NCBI GenBank assembly: GCA_001969505.1 | Contig: LSSK01000695.1 | Span: forward strand, 1 to 25,667 | DNA length: 25,667 nt | Direction of reading: 5' to 3' | DNA from: Zancudomyces culisetae | Lineage: Eukaryota > Kickxellomycota > Harpellomycetes > Harpellales > Legeriomycetaceae | In this document: piece after piece, positions 1-10,200 of the stretch | Position numbering within the stretch: the first letter of the stretch is position 1 | Layout of the letters: the number at the start of each line of letters is the position of its first letter | Translations under genes and position numbers: made by a program | Notes under the pieces: model-generated | Seen by the model: only the letters and a program-made list of their open reading frames with translations | The model's database searches: none | Told to the model about the DNA's origin: nothing

Positions 1-224
1 TACCATACTTTATCACATGTTGCCACGAAGTGTATTTGATAATGTATGGTTGTCCCCTACCCTTCCCCCCCCCCTCCGCTTTTCCTTCCCGCATCGTTCC
101 TCAAAAAACGTTTTTGTTACCAAATCTCCTCCCCTTTTTTTTTTACACAACCCAATATCCAAATTTCATTATATACACCCAATTGGACTGATTTATGAAA
201 CAGTGATGAAATAACCAACGGTTT

Positions 225-440
225 TTAGGTTTTAATTTCTATACGGGTTTGTGTGTTTGCTTTTCCTTCTGTAGAATCAATCCGATCTTCAAACAAACCA
301 TTAGTGTTATTTGTCCTGCTTAATTTTCTCAGTATATACGCATCCCACCATTTCTTAATATATCCTGTTTTATACAGTTTGAGGAATTGATATAATAAGC
401 TGTATTTACATTTGAAAAGTAGCCCTAAGGCTACCGCCAT
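225..440 (-). CDS. Hypothetical small basic protein (71 aa), doubtful
   Basis: I do not recognise this protein. The frame opens with an ATG at 440 and ends with TAA at 225-227. The first 45 residues are rich in aromatic and basic residues (GLLF, LLYQFLKLYKTGYIKKWW), with moderate hydrophobicity at residues 4-20. The last 25 residues are polar. This is the kind of layout seen in very small mitochondrial inner-membrane or assembly proteins, but no family signature is visible. Upstream on the minus strand lies an A-rich and purine-rich leader (441-540), as in the other genes here. It would be divergent from the calmodulin-like gene. It could equally be a chance ORF; conservation in a relative would decide. 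Confidence 0.35.
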   Translation of the reverse strand: MAVALGLLFKCKYSLLYQFLKLYKTGYIKKWWDAYILRKLSRTNNTNGLFEDRIDSTEGKANTQTRIEIKT

Positions 441-1178
441 AGACTTCCCACTTTTCGCTCTGCTCCTCCTCCTGGTTCTGTCAATCCGCCTCCTTTTATT
501 TTTCTTTCCTACGCCCTAAAAAAATTTTTTTTTGAATATGTTTTCGTAATAAGTACAAATTGCGCCTGTTTGAAATGATGTGTAAAAGCTCATCTATCTA
601 TCATATAAACAACCTATTTTGGCACCACTCTTCTCACACTAAATAATAATAGTCATTTAGCGAATAGCTTTATTGATTGGAGCTGCTTTTGTTATTAAGG
701 CTGCAAGCCTCCATCATTCCGTAAAATTCAAAATTGAAAAAAAAAGTATTCAGTTTGGATTTGTACGGAATTACAACAAATTGGAATTACTAAACATCTC
801 TTGGATGTACTTTTTGTTTCCAATCTATTAGCAAATCAGTGTTCGATTTGTTATTTAAGAAATATTTTGTTAGAATAAAAATGGCCTATAGAATTTGTTT
901 ACACAAAAACTTTTTTTTTTAATCAATTAATTTAATCAAGCGATTTTTTTAAGGGGTGGGCGAAAAATGCGGGAAAAAAGAAAAGTTTTCCTACATTTTA
1001 TATGTGTCTAGTTGGCTCCCTGGCTTGCAAACTTGATAAACCCGCTTTGAAACACCATTTAAATACTAACATAAACATCTGCAGCTAGATTTCGCTATTT
1101 AGATTTTTCTCTCTCTTTGCAAATATATTTTTAAGTTCTTAGTCTTATAGATAAAAGAAAAAAAATCAAATTTCGAAA
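441..1178. other. Intergenic, upstream of the calmodulin-like gene
   Basis: AT-rich with many A and T runs. It is probably the promoter and 5' leader of the calmodulin-like gene (purine-rich leader at 1150-1178). I see no RNA gene or extra coding frame. Confidence 0.6.
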
Positions 1179-1625
1179 ATGCCACACGGATTGTCTGAAA
1201 AAGAGGTTGCCGACTACAAGGAAGTTTTCCGCCTTTTCGATAAGGAGAACGCCGGTTTCATAACTGCTGATGGTCTTGGTTCAGTTATGGGAGCACTCCA
1301 AATGAGTGTTCCTTCAAGGGACGAGTTGGTCAGAATGATCAAGGCTAACACTAATGGCCAAGACAAGATGAATCTCGATGGATTCATAGCCATGATCACA
1401 AAGAGACAGGATACCGTTGATGACGAAACCAGATATACTGCTGCATACGAGATTTTCCAGGATGAAACCAACAGAATTTCCGCTGGAAAACTCAGAGCAA
1501 TGTTGAATGGACTTGGAATTGAACTTAGCGAGAAGGATGCCGCTGAAATGATTCACGAAAACGACGTCAGTGGTGATGGTTCCCTCAGCTATGAGGAGTT
1601 CCTCAAGATGCTTATGACTATGTAA
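1179..1625 (+). CDS. Calmodulin-like EF-hand protein (148 aa) with one intact calcium loop
   Basis: The protein has exactly calmodulin's length and aligns along its whole length: LSEKEVADYKEVFRLFDK at the start, GLGIELSEKDAAEMI in the C-lobe, SYEEFLKML near the end. It is expected to bind IQ or amphipathic target helices in the cytosol, in myosin, spindle-pole or signalling complexes. The four EF loops differ in quality. Loop 1 (D21-G32) has Ala at position 5 and Gly instead of Glu at position 12. Loop 2 (N57-G68) lacks acidic ligands at positions 1, 3 and 5 and also has Gly at position 12. Loop 3 (about 94-104) is one residue short and starts with Gln. Loop 4 (D129-E140) is canonical with D, S, D, G and terminal E. 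The start ATG follows an A-rich leader and no intron is needed. It could be the species' divergent calmodulin or an essential myosin light chain (Mlc1/Cdc4 type); calmodulin-like helices favour the former. Confidence 0.85.
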   Translation: MPHGLSEKEVADYKEVFRLFDKENAGFITADGLGSVMGALQMSVPSRDELVRMIKANTNGQDKMNLDGFIAMITKRQDTVDDETRYTAAYEIFQDETNRISAGKLRAMLNGLGIELSEKDAAEMIHENDVSGDGSLSYEEFLKMLMTM

Positions 1626-2983
1626 AAGTAGTTTAGTTTGTTTTTTTCATTTCCCTCTCTTTGTTCTGTAGATTTTTCATGCGTTTGGAGAGAAAATAAA
1701 ATTTGCTATTGCTGGATATCTTTCTTTTTCTTACCTCCTTGTTCTTTTCCCTCGACTTCTTTTCTTTTTCTTGTCAGTTCAAAGTCTTTTGCACCAGCCC
1801 ATACCACTTGTTATTTGTGCACAACTATTTTTAGGAAGATATGACATTACATGTGATATGAATGATGTATAAAGTCTAAGCATCGATTAATGTCACTATT
1901 TTTTTTTTCTGAAGAGGGGATGGAAGCTGTAGATCTCAAAAAACTCTAGAAACTGTCTTTTTTTAAAAAAAACGTGGGTGTGTATTCTATCTTTTGTTTT
2001 TTGTTATTGCGAAGGTGAGCAGTATTACATGTTGTGTACTAGACTAGATGGAAATTTACTGCTTTAACTTGACTCAGAAATGGCTTCTATGCGTGTATGT
2101 TAATTCTAGATTTTGTCGTGCAAGTCACAAAGATAATCTAAAGGAGCAGTAGCGAATAAAAAGAAAGACTAGCATCACAGTTTCTGATTGCCTTTGAAGC
2201 TTAATTGATTTTCAGCAAATGTAAAAGACTGATTAGTACTGATGATCTATCGCTGGGTAATAGCGTTATTGTTGTATAATTAGCTGAAGGGTGTGTGAAA
2301 AAAGGAGCTAGTGAAGGACCAGAACGGCATCAGCTGGAAAATGGAAAAAAATGATAACTCCCATGTATAAATAGCTTTTTTTGTACTTCAGCTTGTAACT
2401 ATGAAAAAAAAAAAGGAACAAGTGTGTGGTTATAGCAAGAGATTGCCACCACCACTAGGGTGGGCTTCCGTTTCAGCACTTCATTATTTTTTTGAGGCCT
2501 TGGATAATGATAGCGGTAGTGATAGCTGGAACAAGGATAAATTATGAATACCATGGCTGACAAACCTGGATATGTTCTAGCGCAAGTCATAACTCAAGTT
2601 AATTTATTTAAAACAGTAGGCATTTTAGCCTGTTAGTTCTAGCAATGTATTAGTATTAATATATTGCACAAGCATAGTTAAACCCACATAATTAAAACCT
2701 ACACACGTATCTTTGGCTTTAGTACCAAATACATCCAATTGATATCTTTGCATATTTTTCAAAAAAAAAAAAATCATTAGGCAATCAGAGCGACAAATTT
2801 AAATGTATCTAGGAATTAGCAGATTTTTTGATCAATTCAATTTGTCCTTTTGGTTGATTTTATTTTTTTTTCATTTCAATTTTAGAGTTACAACGCAAAT
2901 TGTGTACATAATTCACAAATATATAATTTATAGTGAGTTGTAGGCAATAGATTCAGAATCAATAATAAATACAACGTGATAAA
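1626..2983. other. Intergenic, 1.36 kb, no gene recognised
   Basis: The first part is a pyrimidine-rich 3' flank of the calmodulin-like gene and the last part an AT-rich leader of the Ecdysoneless gene. Stops are frequent in all frames. The short minus-strand frames at 2399-2590 and 2888-3088 look like chance. I see no tRNA or convincing snoRNA boxes. Confidence 0.5.
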
Positions 2984-5519
2984 ATGTTTGATTTCAGTGA
3001 TTTTGAAGAAAATGCCTTGGAATTTATCATATATACTGATACTTATCTTGAAAAACAACACGAGGAAACAAAGAACGATCAGTTCCAAATCGTAAACCGA
3101 CTTACACAGGATATTCTTAGCTATATAGAGTCACAAACTTTAGGGTTTGTTTGGAATTTAGAGCCCATCAACCTTCAGCTTGAGAAAAACGACAGGGGCT
3201 ATTATGAGATAAAAGGTCGTTCTAGATTTGGAGATTCGATAGACGACGAATGGTTAATTGTTTGGATTCTTTACCAAATATCGACAAAATACCCAACCTT
3301 GGTCATTAGTGTGTGTGATAACGATGGTGAGTTTTTACTAGTTGAAGCTGCTCTTGAACTTCCGAAATGGTTGAAGCCGGAAAATAGCACCAATCGCGTA
3401 AGCCTCTTTGAATACTATGTGAATACCATTTTATTGCAGATGGACTGTGGTATAGGCCTTATCTATTGTACTTGGTGCTAAAAAATTACTTGAAAAACAA
3501 TAGGTTTTTATCAATAATGGAAGTGTTCATATAATTCCACCTGAGCACTCCACAAAAGACAGCAGTGGTGTACTCAATGTTGCAGATTCCATCAAAATCG
3601 TGAACAATCCTAATATTCAAACTTCTAATAATGCTGTGACAAACACAATTAAAGCAAAAATTGAGCAGTAAGTGATGAATACTTTCATTTCATACTATTA
3701 CTAAATATTCGTCAGTCGCAACCCTAAAACACGATCAAAATTAACTATACAAAACAAATCGTAGATTTCCTGCAAAACTGCAATCAATGACACACAATGC
3801 ATTCTGTATCTTATCCGAAAGCCTCATTGCTGTGGTTAAAACGGCACCACAACTTGTTTCTAAGGCAGTAGATACGTTTTATCTGCGTGAACCCATATCA
3901 TTGATGGTAAGTATGCATCTTTTACAGTATTTTGAGGTATGATAACATTATATTGTAGTTAAAGATCGGTCATTAATTTTGAAATTTTGTTCGATAATCT
4001 AAAGGTATGTCAGAAGATGGAAAAGTTCCACCCTACACAGATGAAGAGTGTCCTTGTAAAATTCAATAGAGCTCAATACGCTAAACTAGTCAGCCAGGAA
4101 TTTAATGCACCACCTCCATTCAGTATTCCTGATCAAGAGGCCGAAGATTATAAGGCTGCTGTACTAGGAATGAAGTTGATGTGTGGGTTTGAGATGCTAT
4201 ATTCAAATACCAATAAAATCAACGCACATGAAAGAGACAGCTACGCCAACGAGTTTCAAAAATATATATCCGGGCTTACTTTGTCCGGATATTTTGAAGG
4301 TCTAACGCCGAGCAGCACAAAATACAAAGAAAAGCTTCAGTTTGCGGACATGGATTTTCTCAACACTGCTTGTATCAACGCTGGTAATGATAAGGAAAAA
4401 TCAAGTAAGCTGATAAAATTAGCTATTGATAAAATCTTATCTGAACGCGACAGCCATAAAGATACTGAAGAAAAACTGATTGAGCAAGAAGATGACGATA
4501 GTTGGATGGTTATATCACCAGACCAACTTGAACAGCTCTTATCCGAGGCCGAATCAATAATGAATAAAGATAAGGTGTTCAGCAATGCAAGCAATATGAA
4601 TAGCGACCTCAACGGCTTTACTGCGGAAGAAAAAGAATCTGCAAGAAATTTACAACAGGCTATACATAATATTCAGACATTTTTAAACACCGAGTCAAGT
4701 TACGAAGGCGCTGAATTTGTAAACAAAAATCCAGAAGATGAATGGGACAGTGATTTTGAAAGTAGTGATGATGAAGATAGCCTGTTGGACGATCAAGAAA
4801 ATGCCGTAATGGATACTACAAAACATTCACGCACATCTCAAGCATCCAAAACACCGCGTGAGTTATCACACGCTTATAAAAACCATGGTACTTATAAACA
4901 CAAGCACAGTAGTGGTGGTGGTGATGACGATGATGATGATGTTGAGGGGTCGGATGAAGATATAGATATTGATCCTGAATCCGTGTTTGAATCACTGTAC
5001 GAACTCATTGGGAAGGAATCCGGATGTGATGGAGATGCAAGATCTAAAGACACCGCTTCTGTTCCTTCCACAGACAATATATCTAAGGCAATAGAGGCGG
5101 AATTATCCAAAACCACTATCGCAAGTACTTTTGTTAACAAGAAGGCTCATCCCCCTAGAGACACTCCAAAAGTTAGTCACGTGAAAGGTGAAACAGGTAT
5201 GAATGCGAAGAATGCCAAAGATCACCCGCTGGCGCTCAGCCAGCCCGATTCTTTGATGGCAGAAAGGCACAATAGGGAACAAGATACATCACGTGAAAAA
5301 CCTAATGATTCGCCTGCGAGTCCTGCCGATTCTACCAACTCTGGTGATGAAGAAAGTCGGTTTGATGAGAGTGAGCTCTCTGATGATGGACTGCTTGATG
5401 TTGATGTTGACGTGAATATGGTCGAGAATTTGGTATCCTCGTTCGGCTCTCAGCTGGGGTTGCCTGGACCTGCGGGGGTTTTATTTAACCAATTTGGGTA
5501 TGTTCCTCCCAAAAAATAA
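2984..5519 (+). CDS. Ecdysoneless/SGT1-family protein (Ecd), four exons, about 744 aa
   Basis: Coding exons are 2984-3397, 3504-3667, 3765-3906 and 4005-5519. All junctions keep frame and the product has about 744 residues; human ECD has 644. The family (Pfam SGT1, PF07093) is nuclear/cytoplasmic. In animals it supports spliceosome component Prp8 stability and cell-cycle progression, and it binds the R2TP chaperone machinery. Human ECD was found as a suppressor of yeast gcr2. It is unrelated to the S. cerevisiae co-chaperone Sgt1. Recognisable blocks are DDEWLIVWILYQI (88-99), DNDGEFLLVEAALELPKWL (112-130), PENSTNRVF (132-140, across intron 1), HIIP, FYLREP (231-236, across exon 3), and LGMKLMCGFEML in exon 4. 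The C-terminal half is acidic and disordered, with an Asp run from GAT repeats at 4920-4945 and a final DELS-type acidic tail. CTG at 3883-3885 sits on the conserved Leu of FYLREP. S. cerevisiae lacks this gene. Confidence 0.9.
3398..3503 (+). other. Intron 1 of the Ecdysoneless gene
   Basis: Donor GTAAGC and acceptor AATAG, phase 0, 106 bases. A TGCTAAA branch-like site lies about 20-25 bases before the acceptor. Splicing joins the conserved NR to VFINNG exactly as in family members. Confidence 0.85.
3668..3764 (+). other. Intron 2 of the Ecdysoneless gene
   Basis: Donor GTAAGT and acceptor CGTAG, 97 bases, phase 2. TACTAAA at 3699-3705 is a candidate branch site; TTAACTA at 3741-3747 is a nearer alternative. 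Joining gives KIEQFPAKLQ, matching the family's RI-x-G-Y-P-E-K-I-Q segment. Confidence 0.8.
3907..4004 (+). other. Intron 3 of the Ecdysoneless gene, ambiguous acceptor
   Basis: Donor GTAAGT. Two acceptors nine bases apart keep frame: AAAG ending at 4004 and TCAG ending at 4013. The upstream one retains Val-Cys-Gln, whose Cys aligns with a Cys in animal ECD. The downstream one is the stronger consensus. I chose 4004 on protein conservation. Confidence 0.6.
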
Positions 5520-7232
5520 CCCTTTTCCTTGTCTTTTTTTGAAAAAGTTTTTTTTTTGTTAGTTTTGGTGTTGAGGGACGCCAATTTTGTACAACTAATA
5601 CCATTTCCGTTTCTTATCACCACCAGCTCATTTGTTGACTCCCCCCCCTCTTGGATGATTATTGGTGAGTTTTTGACAAGAAGGGTCTTTTTTAGGGATA
5701 TGTGAAGGTAATATACTTTTTTTTGAATAAGATGGCAGGATCCATTTTGGTATTGAATTTAATCATTCAACTAGAAAGTACATGCTTAGATAGTGGGCTT
5801 GATGCATTTATTTTACAGTTGTGGTGCCTTTGGCCAAAAATATGAAAACGAAATTAATAATAAACAAATAAATAAGAATACAGATTCATCAAAAATTTCA
5901 AATCTATTGGTTTAGCTGACAAGTGATTTGTTTGGGTTAATACGATTTGCTATAGTTTATGTGCTACGTGTTTTGGATTTATGGCTAAATAGATTCAAAT
6001 AAAGCTTATTTAATATTTTTGTATACTTTTTAGTTTAGATATGCTTTTTGTCAGCCCTTTTAGCTGGAAAAATAAACCTTGTAGAGGTACATCCAAAGCA
6101 CTTGGGTGATGTTAAAATTGTTCTAACATTGCCCTAATATTTGAAAATGGGATGGTAAATGGGAAAAAATGATAAAGCACAAAGTATAGGCGTAAATGGT
6201 GATAGAAGGGCGAAAGCAGCAAATAAGTTGCAAGCGTGTTTCTTTTTATTTCTCTGGAGAGAAAAAAAACCACAACCTTGCTATTCATAGCGATTAAATA
6301 TAGGTAATCAAATCCTAGACCAATTAAGGACGAATTAAATTCGGCAAATGCATCAACTTCGCAGTATATCAAGGTCGATATTTACACCAATGACATTCTC
6401 CAAAAAAAAATGTTTTGGTGGAAATTCAAGGCATGAAAACATTTTCGGGTATGTTTTTTAGGGTACCGATACGTGAACATACCTTGATTAAAAACATTGA
6501 AAAAAGTAACTTTGTTTTGACAAGGTGGGAAACAAAAATATAAAAACTAAACAAACCACCACACAAGGGCTGACGAGATAGAACAACGTGTCAGGAGAGC
6601 AAAGGAAAAAGGCAGAAGGCATTACAAGTACAAATTCTATAAGGAACTTATGTTATGTTGGAACAACAGAAATCGAGGTACGTGTTGGTGTTTATTTAAA
6701 TTTTGCCCAATGGTACTTTTTGCTATAATGTGCTTGCAAAAAACGCGAGTTAAAATCTATAATACCGATAAATGTATAAATGTGAATACCAAAACAACAC
6801 AAACGCGTGATTTAAACGCGTCTGTTGACTATAATCGAAAAGCCATACATATTACACCTATTTATAAAACACATTCTCTTTTTAATATATCTAAACGGAA
6901 GTCTATAAGGATTGGAGTATAGTAAAAAGAAAAGTGAAGAATTTACCATAATTCATTCATTTACTTGATGCTGATTTCACTAAAATGGAATTTCTGCTAA
7001 ACGTCTGAAACACCAGTAAAAATAAATACAATAATTTGTAGGATATACAGAAGGGAACTAAAACTGTAGAATTCACGCTGCAAAAGAGTATCAAAGGGAT
7101 TAACGGGGTATTGCACTTCAAGCAGCTTTAGAAGTGATATGCTTAAGCGAAATACACGACCAGAAATATATCCTGAAAGCTGCACAATAAGTAGTATATT
7201 AACTGACTAGAGAGAGAGAGCGCCCGAAAAAA
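5520..7232. other. Intergenic, 1.7 kb, promoter of the APSES factor gene
   Basis: This begins with the T-rich 3' flank of the Ecdysoneless gene. It then carries AT-rich sequence with no convincing gene, although weak frames exist at 6112-6372 (minus) and 6650-6922 (plus). The second half holds the MCB cluster listed separately. A GA repeat (7209-7220) sits just before the APSES start codon. A possible short first exon is discussed in the findings. Confidence 0.5.
6743..6821. promoter_or_regulatory. MCB cluster: two ACGCGT and one ACGCGA
   Basis: Perfect ACGCGT hexamers lie at 6803-6808 and 6816-6821, thirteen bases apart, with ACGCGA at 6743-6748. ACGCGT is the MluI cell-cycle box bound by the Mbp1/Swi6 factor MBF; related sites are bound by Swi4. 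They lie about 410-490 bases before the start of a gene encoding just such a factor. I did not notice another ACGCGT when reading the rest of the window. The role is inferred. Confidence 0.6.
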
Positions 7233-10200
7233 ATGGACAACATGGAAAAAAAAGCGGAAAACATATGGATGGGAGTATTTTCAGGGATCGAGGTGTTGAT
7301 CATTGAATTTAATGGTGTGGCAATTATGCGAAGGATGGGGGATTCATATGTTAATGTTACGCAAATTTTGAAGGGAGCACAGTATGATAAGATGCATAGA
7401 ACAAAGGTGCTTGAGAAGGAGATACATACAGGAAAACACGAAAAAATACAAGGGGGGTATGGAAAGTTTCAAGGGACATGGGTTCCTCTGGAAAGAGCAG
7501 TGCAGTTTTCCAAAAGACTGAAGGTATATAGCTCGGTGAAAGATTTGCTAGAGTATGATATTGCTCTACAAGGAAAGCCATCGACGACACCACCCAGCTT
7601 AAAATCCATGCAAACACTGAGAAAGAGAAAGAATAGGGTTAAAGAACGGAAAGCTGAAGGTGGCTTTAAGCTGCAAAAAATAGCACCGAGCGAACCTCGT
7701 CCTCCAGTAGATATAGGTAGGCCCCTGCTATCTAAACAAAGCTCAGAAATTACATACTTTGAACACCAAAGAAAGTCAACTCGAGCTCAGGACCAAGCCA
7801 AGATCATCAACGACATCAACTCTCGAAATGTATATACAAACACAGATGAAACACAACAAGCTCCAGGACTACATCCTAATAAACATCTTTTGCCAAGACC
7901 AAGAAATGCAGCTGATGAATTCTTGATAAACGGTGCTACCGGAAACAATCGAATGATGGGGATGGACGTGGGTAGTGCAAGAAATGCCGATATCCGAGGC
8001 GACCAAGTTCAATCAAGAGCTGTAATACCCAAAATCACGGGCATCTCAAGTTGTAAAGATATTGACAGACAACGATCTAGAAATAGTATGGATACCCAAG
8101 GGTTGCCAGCGCTAATAGTTGCTGCAGAGATGCATGAAAATATGTCTGGGTCGCAAGCTTGGAACGAAAAAGATACATGTATTCCGAGAGGAAGAAGAGA
8201 TGGTAGTGAATTGGAGCCCAGGGCAGCAACGGCGTGGATAGGTTCAATCACACCCACCCTCCTGAATAAGCGGCGCGTATCGGTGGATAAAGACGATGTT
8301 CAGACGAACAACATGGGAAACAAGATCCAAATTAAGCGGCGCTCAGTAGGCAATGACTTTGATCTCACGGCGATGAACTTTGTAAAGCTCCGGACGTTTC
8401 TTACCGGTGAGCAGGCTGCTACACAGGGAAAAGCAGAGGTAGCATTGCCCCAGGAACTGCTGCACTTTGTTACTACAGATAACATTTATCTTCCATCAAA
8501 AACTCTAGGAGGCGGTGGGTTAAAGGCGATTCACTATGCGGCGCGTACAGGACACGTCCAAACCACAGTGCTGTTACATAACAGAGAGTTTGATGGTGAA
8601 ACTGCAGACGATGGGCGCACGCCGTTGATGCTCGCGGCATCATCGTTTCAGTGCTATCGAAAACGTAAATACAGGGTGTTTCCCAAATTGTTACAACTTT
8701 TGGGAAAATCAATAGTGAAGAGGGATAAAAGAGGAAAAACATTAGTTCATTACGCTGCCGAAGGACCTCATTTAGACTATGGAAGCGCTGGAAGCAAAAA
8801 TAGCATGTCAGAGCCCAAGAAGCATGCCAAATTTATAAAATCGTTTAGCGCTATTGAGCCAAGATTTGCAGCAGCAGGTTATGTCTCCAATACAAGTAAG
8901 ACCTCTCCGAAAATACTGAACGAGTCTATGGAAAAAACAGACGTGGTCAATGGCAAGAGTATATCCATAACGGTTAAAAGCGAGGATACATTGGAGACCT
9001 CAACTCAGAATGCCGAGACAGCAGCAACAGAAATAGCAACAGCAACAACAGACACAAAAAATACTACTGAAAATACCAAGACTAATCTGGAAACTGAATA
9101 TAGACGAGAAATGGAAGCTGCTTCGCTGTATTACATGAAGTGTATTGTGTGTTATTTACATTCACATTCGCAGTTGGATTTACTACAGTGGCATGACTAT
9201 CGCGAAAAACTTCCATCCGAAACCTCAATGTTCAATGGATTACAGTCGGTATCGGCTATTTTAGACAAGATGTACCACAAGTTGCAAGAAAAGCAGGACG
9301 ATGTTTCTGCTTTCAATCTCGGCGATTCAGTAGATTTGAACGTGAACAAAGTTGTTTTAACAGATGACTTGGTAGAGGTAGACCAACACGGCAATAGCTC
9401 GTACATAGACGATTATTATGTCGGCCAAGAAGAACTTCAGGAGTTAATTTCAACGATATCTCTGGGGTTCTTCACTGATGCAGGGTCTGATCGCCAGGAG
9501 AGCAAGGAACCTTGTACCTCCAATCATAATACTATTGTTCGTGATAGTGACAACAGTATCAGAAGCAATGGCAAAAGTAAGAGCAGTATAGGTAGCATTG
9601 GATTTAAAAACATACAGCCAAGGGGATTGGTTTACGGTGCTCAAGCACAAAGACTGTCGAAACCACCGATACAGTTTAGTAGTGCTACTCCAAATGCTGT
9701 TGGCCGATTTCATGGCTTGGAACCGTTAAGCGGTGGTTTTTTGCATATGAGTTCTCAAGCTATTAAAAAAAAGGGTACTAAAGCAAGAGACCATGTCTTC
9801 AAGGATGCAGTGGATGTCAATGTGTATAGCGATTCAGATTCTCAAACTGTAGAATTGGATTCAACGGATGATGACGAATCTGTGGGTGTTGGTGTTGTTG
9901 GAACACCAATGACTGCTAAGAACCCTTCAGACAATTCAGAGTCATGCGCCTACTCAGCAGTTGCTGACAATGTAATTGCGATTGATAGCGGTACCCGAGA
10001 CAATATCTCCGATGGTAATGATAGCAGCCCAACAAAAATTATAGACAAGAGTATAACAGGAGGTCAAAATGGGCTTTTATCTGAAATTTCTGCAAACGTT
10101 GGCGGTAAAAATACAGGATCTACCTGTTCAGTCGGTGAAAGCACAGACAGCGAGGATGTTTTTGACAATTCAGGCTCTAATACGCTCAAAAATTGGCATA

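Noticed and set aside
1-224. 65-codon plus-strand frame at 17-214
   Set aside because: It translates a pyrimidine-rich spacer (Pro, Ser and Phe runs) and has no motif.
2239-2286. Box C/D snoRNA-like CTGATGA and CTGA spacing
   Set aside because: The C box lacks the purine at position 1 and no terminal stem flanks the boxes.
6112-6372. 86-codon minus-strand frame
   Set aside because: No recognisable feature, AT-rich codons, and lies in the spacer before the APSES gene.
6650-6922. 90-codon plus-strand frame before the APSES gene
   Set aside because: The residues look like translated promoter DNA and contain the MCB sites. Only its first codons might matter, as a possible small exon in a shifted frame.
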